Source: Bacilli bacterium
GTDB taxonomy: Bacteria; Bacillota; Bacilli; RF39; UBA660
Assembly: GCA_017525015.1 (NCBI GenBank)
Contig: JAFXUK010000002.1
Coordinates: 1 to 39,346, forward strand
Direction: 5' to 3'
DNA length: 39,346 bases
Numbering within the stretch: position 1 is the stretch's first letter; each line of letters begins with the position of its first letter. The position numbers and the translations under genes were made by a program. Under the pieces are notes generated by a model. It was not told the origin of the DNA and did not search any database. It worked only from the letters and a program-made list of their open reading frames with translations. Positions 6,390-14,577 of this stretch are shown here, one piece after another.

Positions 6390-9300
6390 ATGAAAAATAT
6401 AACAAAATACTTATTATTTATTATTATTTGTTTAATAGGATTTGTAGGTATAACAAAAGCCTATGACTTACATCCAAATGAAGAAATGATTTTAATTACA
6501 AATGACGAAGAACACAAAAGTCCTAAATGTGAAGTAACAAAAGGAGAATTAACAGCTTCGCCATATACAATGGTTCCTGCATCAGGTCAACCAGCAGCTG
6601 GTGGATCAGTTGTTTTGAGATACAATAAACAAGTTTCTGGCTCTGGTGAAATTGTTATCGACTGTACTTATAAGTCTATTCATTCTAATGAAGAAGTAAC
6701 TACAACTTATTGGTATGAATATGGTATTCAATCTGAAGGCGTAACTGCTGATATGTTTGTTATATTAGATAACTTCGATAATACACCTTATAATTTAGCA
6801 GCCGAAGCTGGTGTTGATAGTGTTATTTCTTTAACACTAGAAGATAATAAAGGAATAATTAAGAAAAATTGTTCTGGTAAAAAATGTGAAATTTCCATTA
6901 ATGATAGTTTTACTCAAATTGGTAAATTTAGAGTTTATGGAACATTTAAATACAAAAAAACAATTTCCGGAACTCAAGTTGAATATACAGCTAAAGTAAT
7001 CATTGATGCTTATATTAACAACGGGGCCACTTTAGATATAACTAAAACAAATTTAGGAACATGTGGAACTCCAAATGCTAGTGATTGGATATCTGCTGAC
7101 GACGATCCTGACATTTATAATCCTGGAAATGACAAGTTATATTTTAGTACAAGATTAGGTACTTTATCATTCCCAAACTGCCAAGTAAAAACTGAAAGTA
7201 ACCCATTATTAGAATTTAAAGGATGGGTTGGTCAAAAACGTGGTTCATCTCATGCATCAGAGAGTGTAAGTATCCAAGGAGTTCATTCATGCGCTAGATA
7301 CAGTCCTAAAAAAGGTAGTTTTGCTGTTGAAGCCGGAACTATTTACTTCCCTTGTTACGACTACGGTAAAGGAATAATTGTCTTTGGTAACGGTAAAAGA
7401 TTAGACGTAGATAATACATGGAATCCATATACATCAGTAAACTCTTATTACAAAATGTCTGAAAATAAAATTCAATTACCAAATGCTATTTTGGAAGGTG
7501 AATTTAGTCAAAACCAAAGTATAAAAGGTTGGAAGAATAAAGACACTGGTGAAGTAGTAGCACCAGGAACATATGTAGATCCAGATGGATCAACATACAT
7601 TCTTATTACGGAAACCCAAATTACTTATCGTAATTACTATAAATCAATATATGCTAATGAAGCTTATAGATTAAACCCATCAGACGGTAAAGTAACTGGT
7701 TGTGAATCTGCTAATACTAGTTTCATTACAAACGTTGGTACTGGTGAATGTATCCTTATGGGTCATAAATCAACTGAAGATGAATATATCGATGTAACAG
7801 TTTTCGGTGAAAATGGTTACCAAAGAGTATTCCATGTTCGTGTAGTATCTCGTAATGGTCGTTCAGAATCAGGAGATGAAGCATTCGTTATTAATGTAAC
7901 ACCTAACATAGTTGCATCACTATCAGATAGCGGAACATTAAATAATTATTTTATTGAAACATGTGATAGTTTTTCTTTAAGTTCAGCAGATCCAATTGGT
8001 AGTGATCCAACTGGTACAAATATTTTAACTTATAACTACGTACCTGAAGGTTGTGGTTATGGTGGTAATTATCTATCATATTGTATCGATGCCGGACGTA
8101 CCGGACCACTACCTGAAAATGGAATAGAGTATATTAAATCAGAAACTATTGATATGAATTCTGACTTCGGTAAATTAATTACATACATGGGACGTATGGG
8201 AATGTTTACTAGTAATTCTCAAGATATTTTAGATGTAACAACACTAGTAAGAATAGTAGGTATAATCGATAACTTAACAGTTGCTAGTGAACATAACTCA
8301 CAAGATACAGCCCATGCTGGTAGTTATCAATATTACAAGTCAATCGCCGAGCAAATTGTTGGAGCTGGTGGAAAAATTGATCCGGGAAAAGTAGATAGAG
8401 TAAGTGGTATCAATGCCAGAGTAAAAACAGTTTTAAAAGAATATCAAAACGTTGAAGATTATACTGGTTCTAACTTTGAAAGAACAATAGATAACATTAT
8501 TTATAGTGAAATAGATGCTTCCGGAAATTATACAGTTTCTTACGAAGGTTTAATGGTAATACCTGGTGATGACGCAGAACTACATCCACCAACTGCTATA
8601 TCAGGAACAGTTGATAAGTTTGACCCAGCACCTGATGATAGAATTATTGGTGGCAGAACAACTTATGAATATAAAGTAACCATTTCTGGTAATGTTAATA
8701 CTATGACCTTACCGAGAACTGGTACAAACAGTAATACTGTAACTGATCAAGCAAAAGCTTATAGTTTTAAATTAGAAATTACTTCTGGAGGACAAGCTAA
8801 AGATGTCTTCATAACAGAACCATCTGGTAGATCAGCCGGTGATGGATACCAAAGAATGCTATCAGTTAATACATCTGAACCAATTATTTACGTATATTTC
8901 TCACCAGCACCAAGTGTAAAAGCTTGTGGTGGCATAGCAGCATTGGATCCAAGTAATCCAAGTTTAAATGAAACATTATTTAGAGCAGCTGGTTGCTGTA
9001 ATATGCCGGCATTAGATGAAAGATTCTTAGATAGAGTTTGTACAAACACATGTATTTCAACAAACATTGGTAATGTTTGTGAATACCGTGATAATTTTGA
9101 TATCAATAACCCAGTAGCTGACTTCTATGAGATTAATGAAGGTAAAAAAGGTGACGATTATAAAATCGGATCTGGGGAAGGCAGCGAATGTATTGTTAAG
9201 ACCGATGATATGGGTTGGAGTAGATCAGCTGGTATGTTACTTAATAATTCATCTGTAAATAAAATGGATGATGCTGGTAACTCATTAATGGTAGATTCTT

Positions 9301-12300
9301 ACAAAAACAACAGATATTGTCGTGTAAGTTGTAGCGAAAACTGGCAATTATCAATGGAAGCATTTGGTAACTTCGTTGGTGATAGAGCTATCGCTGCCGG
9401 TAGTTATTTCGCTGTTAACGATACAGATATGTTCGTAAGTGGTAAGAGAACATGTTATACAACATTTATCAATTATGGTAATACAAATGTAAGTACTGAA
9501 GTTGGTGCCGGAGATCAAGGCTTTACTAAAGACTTATCTGATTCTTCCGACAAACTTGTAGAAGATTATAATAAATACTCAAATTTATCTCACGTATATG
9601 CCGACTTAGCATGTGAAAACGATGAAGAATATACAACAGAAGGTGGACATACAGTTAAGTGTGATTATAGTGATATTAATGGTGCAGGAGTTAAATTCTG
9701 CTCAAAATATACTTCAGCTACTTATTGTTGGAATAAAGAAGATGTTGACGAAGGTAGTAAATGTTCATTTGAAGTAGATGCATGGAACCGAAATTATTGT
9801 ATTGATGCAGACGGAAAAGATGGAACAGATACATTAAAAGATGGCAACTGCTCATTTGTATTTAATGCAACTTATAAAGATCCGTGGTATACATGCGACC
9901 TTGATTACGGTACACTATCAGGTTCAAAATGTAATTATACTGGTTATACATATGATGCGTACGAAGAAGAACAAGATGATGGCACAACAAAATGGACATG
10001 TGATTCAGGAACCGTATCTTCTTATACATCTAATGGAGTAACAAGCTATCGTTGCAAACATACATATTCGTATGATGCAACATATCATGCAGGTTATTGG
10101 TACTGCAATTCAAGTAGTAGTTGGCCAACAGGTTATAGTTCTAATTTAGGACCTAAAGGAAAAGACGCGCCTAAAACGGAGCAACAAACATGTACTTATA
10201 ATTACACAAAAACATTCTATGGCTGCGAAGCAACAGACTTAGATTTAGATCAATACGAAGAAATACCAGATGAATATCGAGAAGATTTCTATACTAGTTT
10301 AACTAGAAAATATGGTGGATATGATCCAGAATATGGAAGAGGACCATTAATATTGGCCTATGCTAGAGATGATCTAATGAAACATGCTGGTGCAATGGGT
10401 ACATTTGAAGATGAAACTGGACCAGGAGTTTTTGCATTGTCCGAATCTGCTGTAGATTATAAAATTGAGACAAATGATAGTCAGACTTCACACAAGTGTA
10501 CTTATAGTTATGCAAAAAGATCAGCAAACATATGCACAGAGTGGTCTATCTGTTTATCTTATTGGACGAGAACAACAAATAAAGTAGATGATGGAGATAC
10601 AACACCAGAAGGTGAAGAAACTGCACCTGGACAATATGTATTCTATCAAATAGATTCAACAGACGGAAAATTAAATCCGGAAACAAAACCAGTTGCGGAA
10701 TTGCCTAATTATGATAAATCTGGCGCTATTAAAACAGGGGATTGGACAGGTGTTTTCTCTATGGCTTATGATAGTTTGGCTTATCAAAATTTAGACGAAG
10801 CAAGATTAGATGGTGCAGACGAAAGCGGTTTAACTTTGGGCGGTGTTCCAAGATATGAAAGATATGCACGTAGTACATCAAAATATTTTATAACTGGAGA
10901 TGAACTAAAAGTTTGTTCTCCAACTACTTCTTCTATGCCAGATGGATTAAGTTACTCAGGAGGAAATTTCGTAGAAGCTGCGGCGGGCGCAGCGGCTGTT
11001 GAAGGCGGATCAAATGTAATGTTGAGAGATGTTGGTCCTGATGCAACCTGTTGGACAGAAAAATGGCCGAATTGTCATATTAAAACTGGTACAGAAGAAA
11101 AATACGTTTTAGTATTAGGTAATTATACACCATTCCCATTTTATACGTATTGTGGAGTAGGTGAAGGAACACAAGAAAAGCCTGAAGATGATTCATATGG
11201 AAGCTGTGATACAGGATCGACATGTGATACTGACAGAGCCAGAAATATAAGACGTACAATTTTGGAAAATTCAGGAATAAAAGGAAAACTTAGCGGTTAT
11301 GCCAGTGATATGATTGTTCAAAATAACAATATCGTTACATATTCTAAAGATATGTTTGCGTGTCAACACTTCGAGTTATATAATGCCTCTGATGGTGAAA
11401 ACAATGAACGTAAGAATAATACGTTGTGGGCTTCTAACTTTATGGGAACACGAAGATCATTTACAAGAATAGTATCTTCATTCGAACCACAGATTTCATA
11501 TTCATATGATGAAGCCGAATACATGACTTTGTTAAACGATGACAATGTTATGGAAAGATTTAATGATTTAAATGACCAGACATATGGCTGTTATACAATA
11601 AGAACCAACTCAGGTGAGCATGGTTGTTATAATAATTCAACTAACAAACGTGTTGAAACCAGTGTTAAACGTTATCGAGATGGTGAACAAGTTGGTTCAG
11701 ACCAAAATGTTACATTATCAAGAAACTACACTGAAAATTATTACTATGATTTAGGAAATGATGCATGGCCTAATAATTCATTAGCAGCCAAGAGTTATGG
11801 TGAAGCAGAAAAAGGTGCTGCAACAGAAACTAAATTAACTTGTAATGGTTCCGACTGTAATATTGGCGATCAATTAGGTCCAGTTAATATGTACAAGAGA
11901 ACAGTGTTATGTTCTATTGGACTTGTTAATGATGAACCAATTTTATCATCACATAGTGATGGTAAATCATCTAGCTTGTTTAGTGTTTACGTTAACGATA
12001 AAGACTTCTTCTGGACAGCTGGAACATGTTTCGTTAACCAAGTTCAATATATTCAAGCAAACTATATCAAAGCTTCTATTGAAAATAGTAGTTTCTATAA
12101 AAATAAAGGATTCTGGTATGTTAATAACAGTAATGATGCAAAAGCTCATGGAGACAACTTAATAAATGCCTTAGAGAATTCTAATGATATATTAAAAGCA
12201 ACATACAATGTTCGTGATGAAAAAGAACTAGGAGCTTGGTCAGTAGAAGGTGGATATAATGTCTTCCCAATCAAATTAAATACACCAAGAGACTTATATA

Positions 12301-13229
12301 CATATAGATATCAATTTGCTGAAATTGGATCTTATGGAGATGGTAAACTTGGTAGAGTAATGGGTACTGATCAATCATTAGTTGCTATCAACGAAAGAGT
12401 ATGTTTCTACGAAGTATTCGAAGAGTTATGTCTATGTTGTGGTAATCCAATTAATGCTCATACAATGTCTGATGCTCCATATGAATTTGTAAATAATTCT
12501 AGAACAGAGTACGTCATGAGTTTAACAAATAACCCATTAGTACCTAGTGCAACAATTGCTATAAATACATCTAATATTTCTCTATCAGACATGCAATCAG
12601 ATTCAAATAGAGATTTAGGTGAAAACTGGTCAGAAGAATCATTATTCTTCTATGATGGAGAAGACTTCTATACTAATAAGGGAGCAGAATTACTAAAAGA
12701 AATTCAATCAGAAGGTAGAGGAGAGAATATCTACTCTGAAACTCCTGAATATCGATTTGTAATCAATCCTCAAGGTATGTCAGAGATTAGAAAATACAAT
12801 GATGACCATGGATATGGCTTAGATTATTACACCTTATCGAGTACTGGAAGATATGCAATCATGCCATACGATGGGGAAACATTCCTAGCATGTAACGATC
12901 TATCCGGTTGTGAATGGGAGATACCTGCATCACTAGATGAAGATAACTATCCACAAAATAGAATCATTAACTTCACACACTTTAAGAGTGATTTCTTAGA
13001 AAAAGAGTTAAAAGAATCTAAGTATGCTAATAAAGTTAACTTTACCGGTATAAATAGTAATTATGATACTGTTATAATGCGTACAGATTGCTATGTAACT
13101 GAAAATGATGTTTCAACAATCCATGATAAAGCTGAAAGTTGTCGATGGGTAGATTACATTCAACCAATGGAACATACAGATGCCAGTGGAAATACAAATA
13201 CATATTATTATCGATTAGCTTATAAATAA
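6390..13229 (+). CDS. Giant secreted Cys-rich surface protein (2279 residues)
   Basis: The largest gene of the window; no named family recognised as a whole. A signal peptide is clear (MKNITKY, hydrophobic core to ~23, likely cleavage after TKA at 25). The rest is hydrophilic with no transmembrane helix and no C-terminal sortase signal, so it is secreted or held by a partner. Visible parts: an N-terminal beta-rich part with scattered Cys; around residues 555-640 a YLSYCIDAG block (Cys565) that resembles thioester-domain adhesins; a CC/CxxxxC cluster near 870-900; four Cys/Tyr/Trp repeats at ~1154-1285; and a C-terminal domain including YRFVINPQGMSEIRKYNDD. Many Cys residues suggest disulfides. 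It has its own promoter and terminator and lies between two paralogous anchored proteins, so a joint surface complex is likely but inferred. Codon use shifts between about 10340 and 11540. Adhesin or defence/effector roles cannot be told apart from sequence. Confidence 0.85.
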   Translation: MKNITKYLLFIIICLIGFVGITKAYDLHPNEEMILITNDEEHKSPKCEVTKGELTASPYTMVPASGQPAAGGSVVLRYNKQVSGSGEIVIDCTYKSIHSNEEVTTTYWYEYGIQSEGVTADMFVILDNFDNTPYNLAAEAGVDSVISLTLEDNKGIIKKNCSGKKCEISINDSFTQIGKFRVYGTFKYKKTISGTQVEYTAKVIIDAYINNGATLDITKTNLGTCGTPNASDWISADDDPDIYNPGNDKLYFSTRLGTLSFPNCQVKTESNPLLEFKGWVGQKRGSSHASESVSIQGVHSCARYSPKKGSFAVEAGTIYFPCYDYGKGIIVFGNGKRLDVDNTWNPYTSVNSYYKMSENKIQLPNAILEGEFSQNQSIKGWKNKDTGEVVAPGTYVDPDGSTYILITETQITYRNYYKSIYANEAYRLNPSDGKVTGCESANTSFITNVGTGECILMGHKSTEDEYIDVTVFGENGYQRVFHVRVVSRNGRSESGDEAFVINVTPNIVASLSDSGTLNNYFIETCDSFSLSSADPIGSDPTGTNILTYNYVPEGCGYGGNYLSYCIDAGRTGPLPENGIEYIKSETIDMNSDFGKLITYMGRMGMFTSNSQDILDVTTLVRIVGIIDNLTVASEHNSQDTAHAGSYQYYKSIAEQIVGAGGKIDPGKVDRVSGINARVKTVLKEYQNVEDYTGSNFERTIDNIIYSEIDASGNYTVSYEGLMVIPGDDAELHPPTAISGTVDKFDPAPDDRIIGGRTTYEYKVTISGNVNTMTLPRTGTNSNTVTDQAKAYSFKLEITSGGQAKDVFITEPSGRSAGDGYQRMLSVNTSEPIIYVYFSPAPSVKACGGIAALDPSNPSLNETLFRAAGCCNMPALDERFLDRVCTNTCISTNIGNVCEYRDNFDINNPVADFYEINEGKKGDDYKIGSGEGSECIVKTDDMGWSRSAGMLLNNSSVNKMDDAGNSLMVDSYKNNRYCRVSCSENWQLSMEAFGNFVGDRAIAAGSYFAVNDTDMFVSGKRTCYTTFINYGNTNVSTEVGAGDQGFTKDLSDSSDKLVEDYNKYSNLSHVYADLACENDEEYTTEGGHTVKCDYSDINGAGVKFCSKYTSATYCWNKEDVDEGSKCSFEVDAWNRNYCIDADGKDGTDTLKDGNCSFVFNATYKDPWYTCDLDYGTLSGSKCNYTGYTYDAYEEEQDDGTTKWTCDSGTVSSYTSNGVTSYRCKHTYSYDATYHAGYWYCNSSSSWPTGYSSNLGPKGKDAPKTEQQTCTYNYTKTFYGCEATDLDLDQYEEIPDEYREDFYTSLTRKYGGYDPEYGRGPLILAYARDDLMKHAGAMGTFEDETGPGVFALSESAVDYKIETNDSQTSHKCTYSYAKRSANICTEWSICLSYWTRTTNKVDDGDTTPEGEETAPGQYVFYQIDSTDGKLNPETKPVAELPNYDKSGAIKTGDWTGVFSMAYDSLAYQNLDEARLDGADESGLTLGGVPRYERYARSTSKYFITGDELKVCSPTTSSMPDGLSYSGGNFVEAAAGAAAVEGGSNVMLRDVGPDATCWTEKWPNCHIKTGTEEKYVLVLGNYTPFPFYTYCGVGEGTQEKPEDDSYGSCDTGSTCDTDRARNIRRTILENSGIKGKLSGYASDMIVQNNNIVTYSKDMFACQHFELYNASDGENNERKNNTLWASNFMGTRRSFTRIVSSFEPQISYSYDEAEYMTLLNDDNVMERFNDLNDQTYGCYTIRTNSGEHGCYNNSTNKRVETSVKRYRDGEQVGSDQNVTLSRNYTENYYYDLGNDAWPNNSLAAKSYGEAEKGAATETKLTCNGSDCNIGDQLGPVNMYKRTVLCSIGLVNDEPILSSHSDGKSSSLFSVYVNDKDFFWTAGTCFVNQVQYIQANYIKASIENSSFYKNKGFWYVNNSNDAKAHGDNLINALENSNDILKATYNVRDEKELGAWSVEGGYNVFPIKLNTPRDLYTYRYQFAEIGSYGDGKLGRVMGTDQSLVAINERVCFYEVFEELCLCCGNPINAHTMSDAPYEFVNNSRTEYVMSLTNNPLVPSATIAINTSNISLSDMQSDSNRDLGENWSEESLFFYDGEDFYTNKGAELLKEIQSEGRGENIYSETPEYRFVINPQGMSEIRKYNDDHGYGLDYYTLSSTGRYAIMPYDGETFLACNDLSGCEWEIPASLDEDNYPQNRIINFTHFKSDFLEKELKESKYANKVNFTGINSNYDTVIMRTDCYVTENDVSTIHDKAESCRWVDYIQPMEHTDASGNTNTYYYRLAYK
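9849..10250 (+). repeat. Degenerate Cys/aromatic tandem repeats inside the giant protein
   Basis: Four successive units start with a Cys two to four residues before an aromatic and end at a [WY]-x-C or Y-G-C: CSFVFNATYKDPWYTC, CNYTGYTYDAY...WTC, CKHTYSYDATYHAGYWYC, CTYNYTKTFYGC. Units are about 26-46 residues long and separated by Gly/Ser-rich turns. The pattern implies small disulfide-linked modules. Boundaries are by eye. Confidence 0.6.
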
Positions 13230-13230
13230 T

Positions 13231-13261
13231 AAAAAAGGATGATAAAAATCATCCTTTTTAT
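13231..13261 (+). terminator. Terminator after the giant gene
   Basis: Stem GGATGA (13237-13242) / TCATCC (13249-13254) extended by A5/T5 pairs, loop of six, with a T-run. Confidence 0.85.
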
Positions 13262-13306
13262 TTACACTTAATTCCAATTATTAATAAAAAAATAATCTAA
13301 ATATGA

Positions 13307-13312
13307 TACAAT
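13307..13312 (+). promoter_or_regulatory. Promoter of the second paired membrane protein
   Basis: TGATACAAT, an extended -10 with one mismatch, ends 26 nt before the ATG at 13339. Confidence 0.5.
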
Positions 13313-13338
13313 TAAAGTGAAAATAGGAGATGTATGGT

Positions 13339-14070
13339 ATGAAAATGATTAAATGTGCATTATTCACTATAATGATTTCAATCTTATTTATTATTACTGT
13401 AAAAGCTGATTGTGCTATTACAGATAGAAGAATTGTTCAAGAACATGCAGCTAATGTCAAAGTAACTTATGTACCAACTGAAATACAAAAAGAAAGAGAA
13501 GATGGCGAGTTATATAATCAAAGGATTATCGAAATAAAAATATATAATACAACTCCCGATAATATGTATGTATTAAAATCTTCTTCTAGTAATATTGCTC
13601 TTGTAGAAAAGCATTTTTTAGCTCCTGAAAATGAAGAAGATAATCCTGTTACTTTTACAGTACAATCTACCGATATGATAATTAGTTTTGAATTGTATAT
13701 TTACAGTAATCTAAACGAATGTACAGGAGAACTATTAAAAACAATTAGATTCTCTCTTCCAAAGTTCAATTATTATTCTCAATTAGAAGCATGTAATGGA
13801 ATACCTGAATTCTATTTATGTCAAGAATATATTAACTTCAATATAGATAGTTCTAAATTCTATTCAGAGGTAAATGAATATCAGAAGAAGAAAGAAGATC
13901 CAGAAGTAGAAAACCTTATTATTAATGATAATACACCAGCTCAACATGATATAGCTGTTATCAAAAAATCATATACGAAATATATCGTTGGTGGAGTATT
14001 CTTAGTTTTAGCTATAATTGGAACAATTAAATTAATTAAAAAGAAAAAAGCTGAAAATCCTATGTGGTAA
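13339..14070 (+). CDS. Type I membrane protein, second of the paralogous pair
   Basis: 243 residues from the ATG at 13339. An in-frame ATG at 13330 directly abuts the SD AGGAG (13325-13329) and is too close to be used, while 13339 has a normal 9-nt spacing. Layout is that of the gene at 5479: signal peptide (~1-23), beta-rich ectodomain, one transmembrane helix (~214-231) and a Lys-rich tail. Conserved with its paralogue: VTYVPTE versus VNYVPVQ, IIEIKIYNTT versus FIDIKIYNVT, and the C-terminal block with YYSQLEACNG and CQEYINFNID. All four Cys match in order (25, 128, 152, 161). The family is not recognised. It probably works with the giant secreted protein encoded just upstream. It has its own promoter and terminator, so it is co-located but not co-transcribed. 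Confidence 0.85.
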   Translation: MKMIKCALFTIMISILFIITVKADCAITDRRIVQEHAANVKVTYVPTEIQKEREDGELYNQRIIEIKIYNTTPDNMYVLKSSSSNIALVEKHFLAPENEEDNPVTFTVQSTDMIISFELYIYSNLNECTGELLKTIRFSLPKFNYYSQLEACNGIPEFYLCQEYINFNIDSSKFYSEVNEYQKKKEDPEVENLIINDNTPAQHDIAVIKKSYTKYIVGGVFLVLAIIGTIKLIKKKKAENPMW

Positions 14071-14072
14071 TA

Positions 14073-14096
14073 AAGTTCAAGAAATTGAACTTTTTT
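14073..14096 (+). terminator. Terminator after the second paired gene
   Basis: Stem AAGTTCAA / TTGAACTT with a GAAA tetraloop (14081-14084), then T-run. It begins 2 bases after the stop. Confidence 0.9.
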
Positions 14097-14123
14097 AATG
14101 CTTAATAATCATATAATATATGG

Positions 14124-14129
14124 TATAAT
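14124..14129 (+). promoter_or_regulatory. Extended -10 promoter of the 14151-17846 operon
   Basis: TGGTATAAT, 21 nt before the ATG at 14151. Confidence 0.65.
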
Positions 14130-14150
14130 TTAAAAGAGAAGGTGTTAATT

Positions 14151-14576
14151 ATGAAAAATAATAGAGAAGTAAAAATAGCAATTGGTCTTGGTATAATAAT
14201 GATAACTGTTTGCTTAGTAGCTGTAATGATTGCTAAAAGTGGAAATACAAAAGCTGAAGAAATAGATTTAAAAGTATATAAATTAAATACTTCTGCAGCC
14301 GAAATGAAAGACTATTATTATGAAGAATGTAAAATTGCTACTGATGATTTAGCTAGAATTAATAAAGAATATAAAAAGACCTATAAATTAGAAGACAAAG
14401 ATAAAATTACTGGAACAAAAATTATGGGCGAATATAAATTAATGCAAGGTAAAAACTATATAGCATTTGATAAATCAGACGAAAAAACATTTGCTTTATA
14501 TAGAAGTGATACATCATCATTATATGAATACGAATCTATTTTAAACAAATTAGTAGTAAAAGCGTGTGGAGAATAA
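14151..14576 (+). CDS. Small N-terminally anchored extracellular protein, unknown
   Basis: 141 residues, family not recognised. One hydrophobic segment (~8-28) after a short positive N-terminus acts as a signal-anchor or uncleaved signal; the remaining ~110 residues are outside the cell and strongly charged. Two Cys near the start and end of the ectodomain (in EECK and at the C-terminal KACGE) could form one disulfide. The GTG at 14142 lies within the SD GAGAAGGTG, so the ATG at 14151 is the start. It is the first gene of a three-gene operon; the next ATG follows after one base. Confidence 0.7.
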   Translation: MKNNREVKIAIGLGIIMITVCLVAVMIAKSGNTKAEEIDLKVYKLNTSAAEMKDYYYEECKIATDDLARINKEYKKTYKLEDKDKITGTKIMGEYKLMQGKNYIAFDKSDEKTFALYRSDTSSLYEYESILNKLVVKACGE

Positions 14577-14577
14577 T

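Noticed and set aside
8709..8723. LPRTG (residues 774-778) inside the giant protein, which might be read as a sortase signal
   Set aside because: It is 1500 residues from the C-terminus and is not followed by a hydrophobic helix and basic tail, so it cannot act as a sorting signal.
11917..12162. Small frames on both strands inside the giant gene (also 9841-10041, 11363-11545, 8888-9106)
   Set aside because: All lie within one continuous 2279-codon frame and lack their own SD sequences.
14142..14150. GTG as start of the 141-residue protein (also GTG at 14566, 18282, 21240, 24856)
   Set aside because: Each GTG is in or before the SD of the ATG a few codons later; the ATG has normal spacing.
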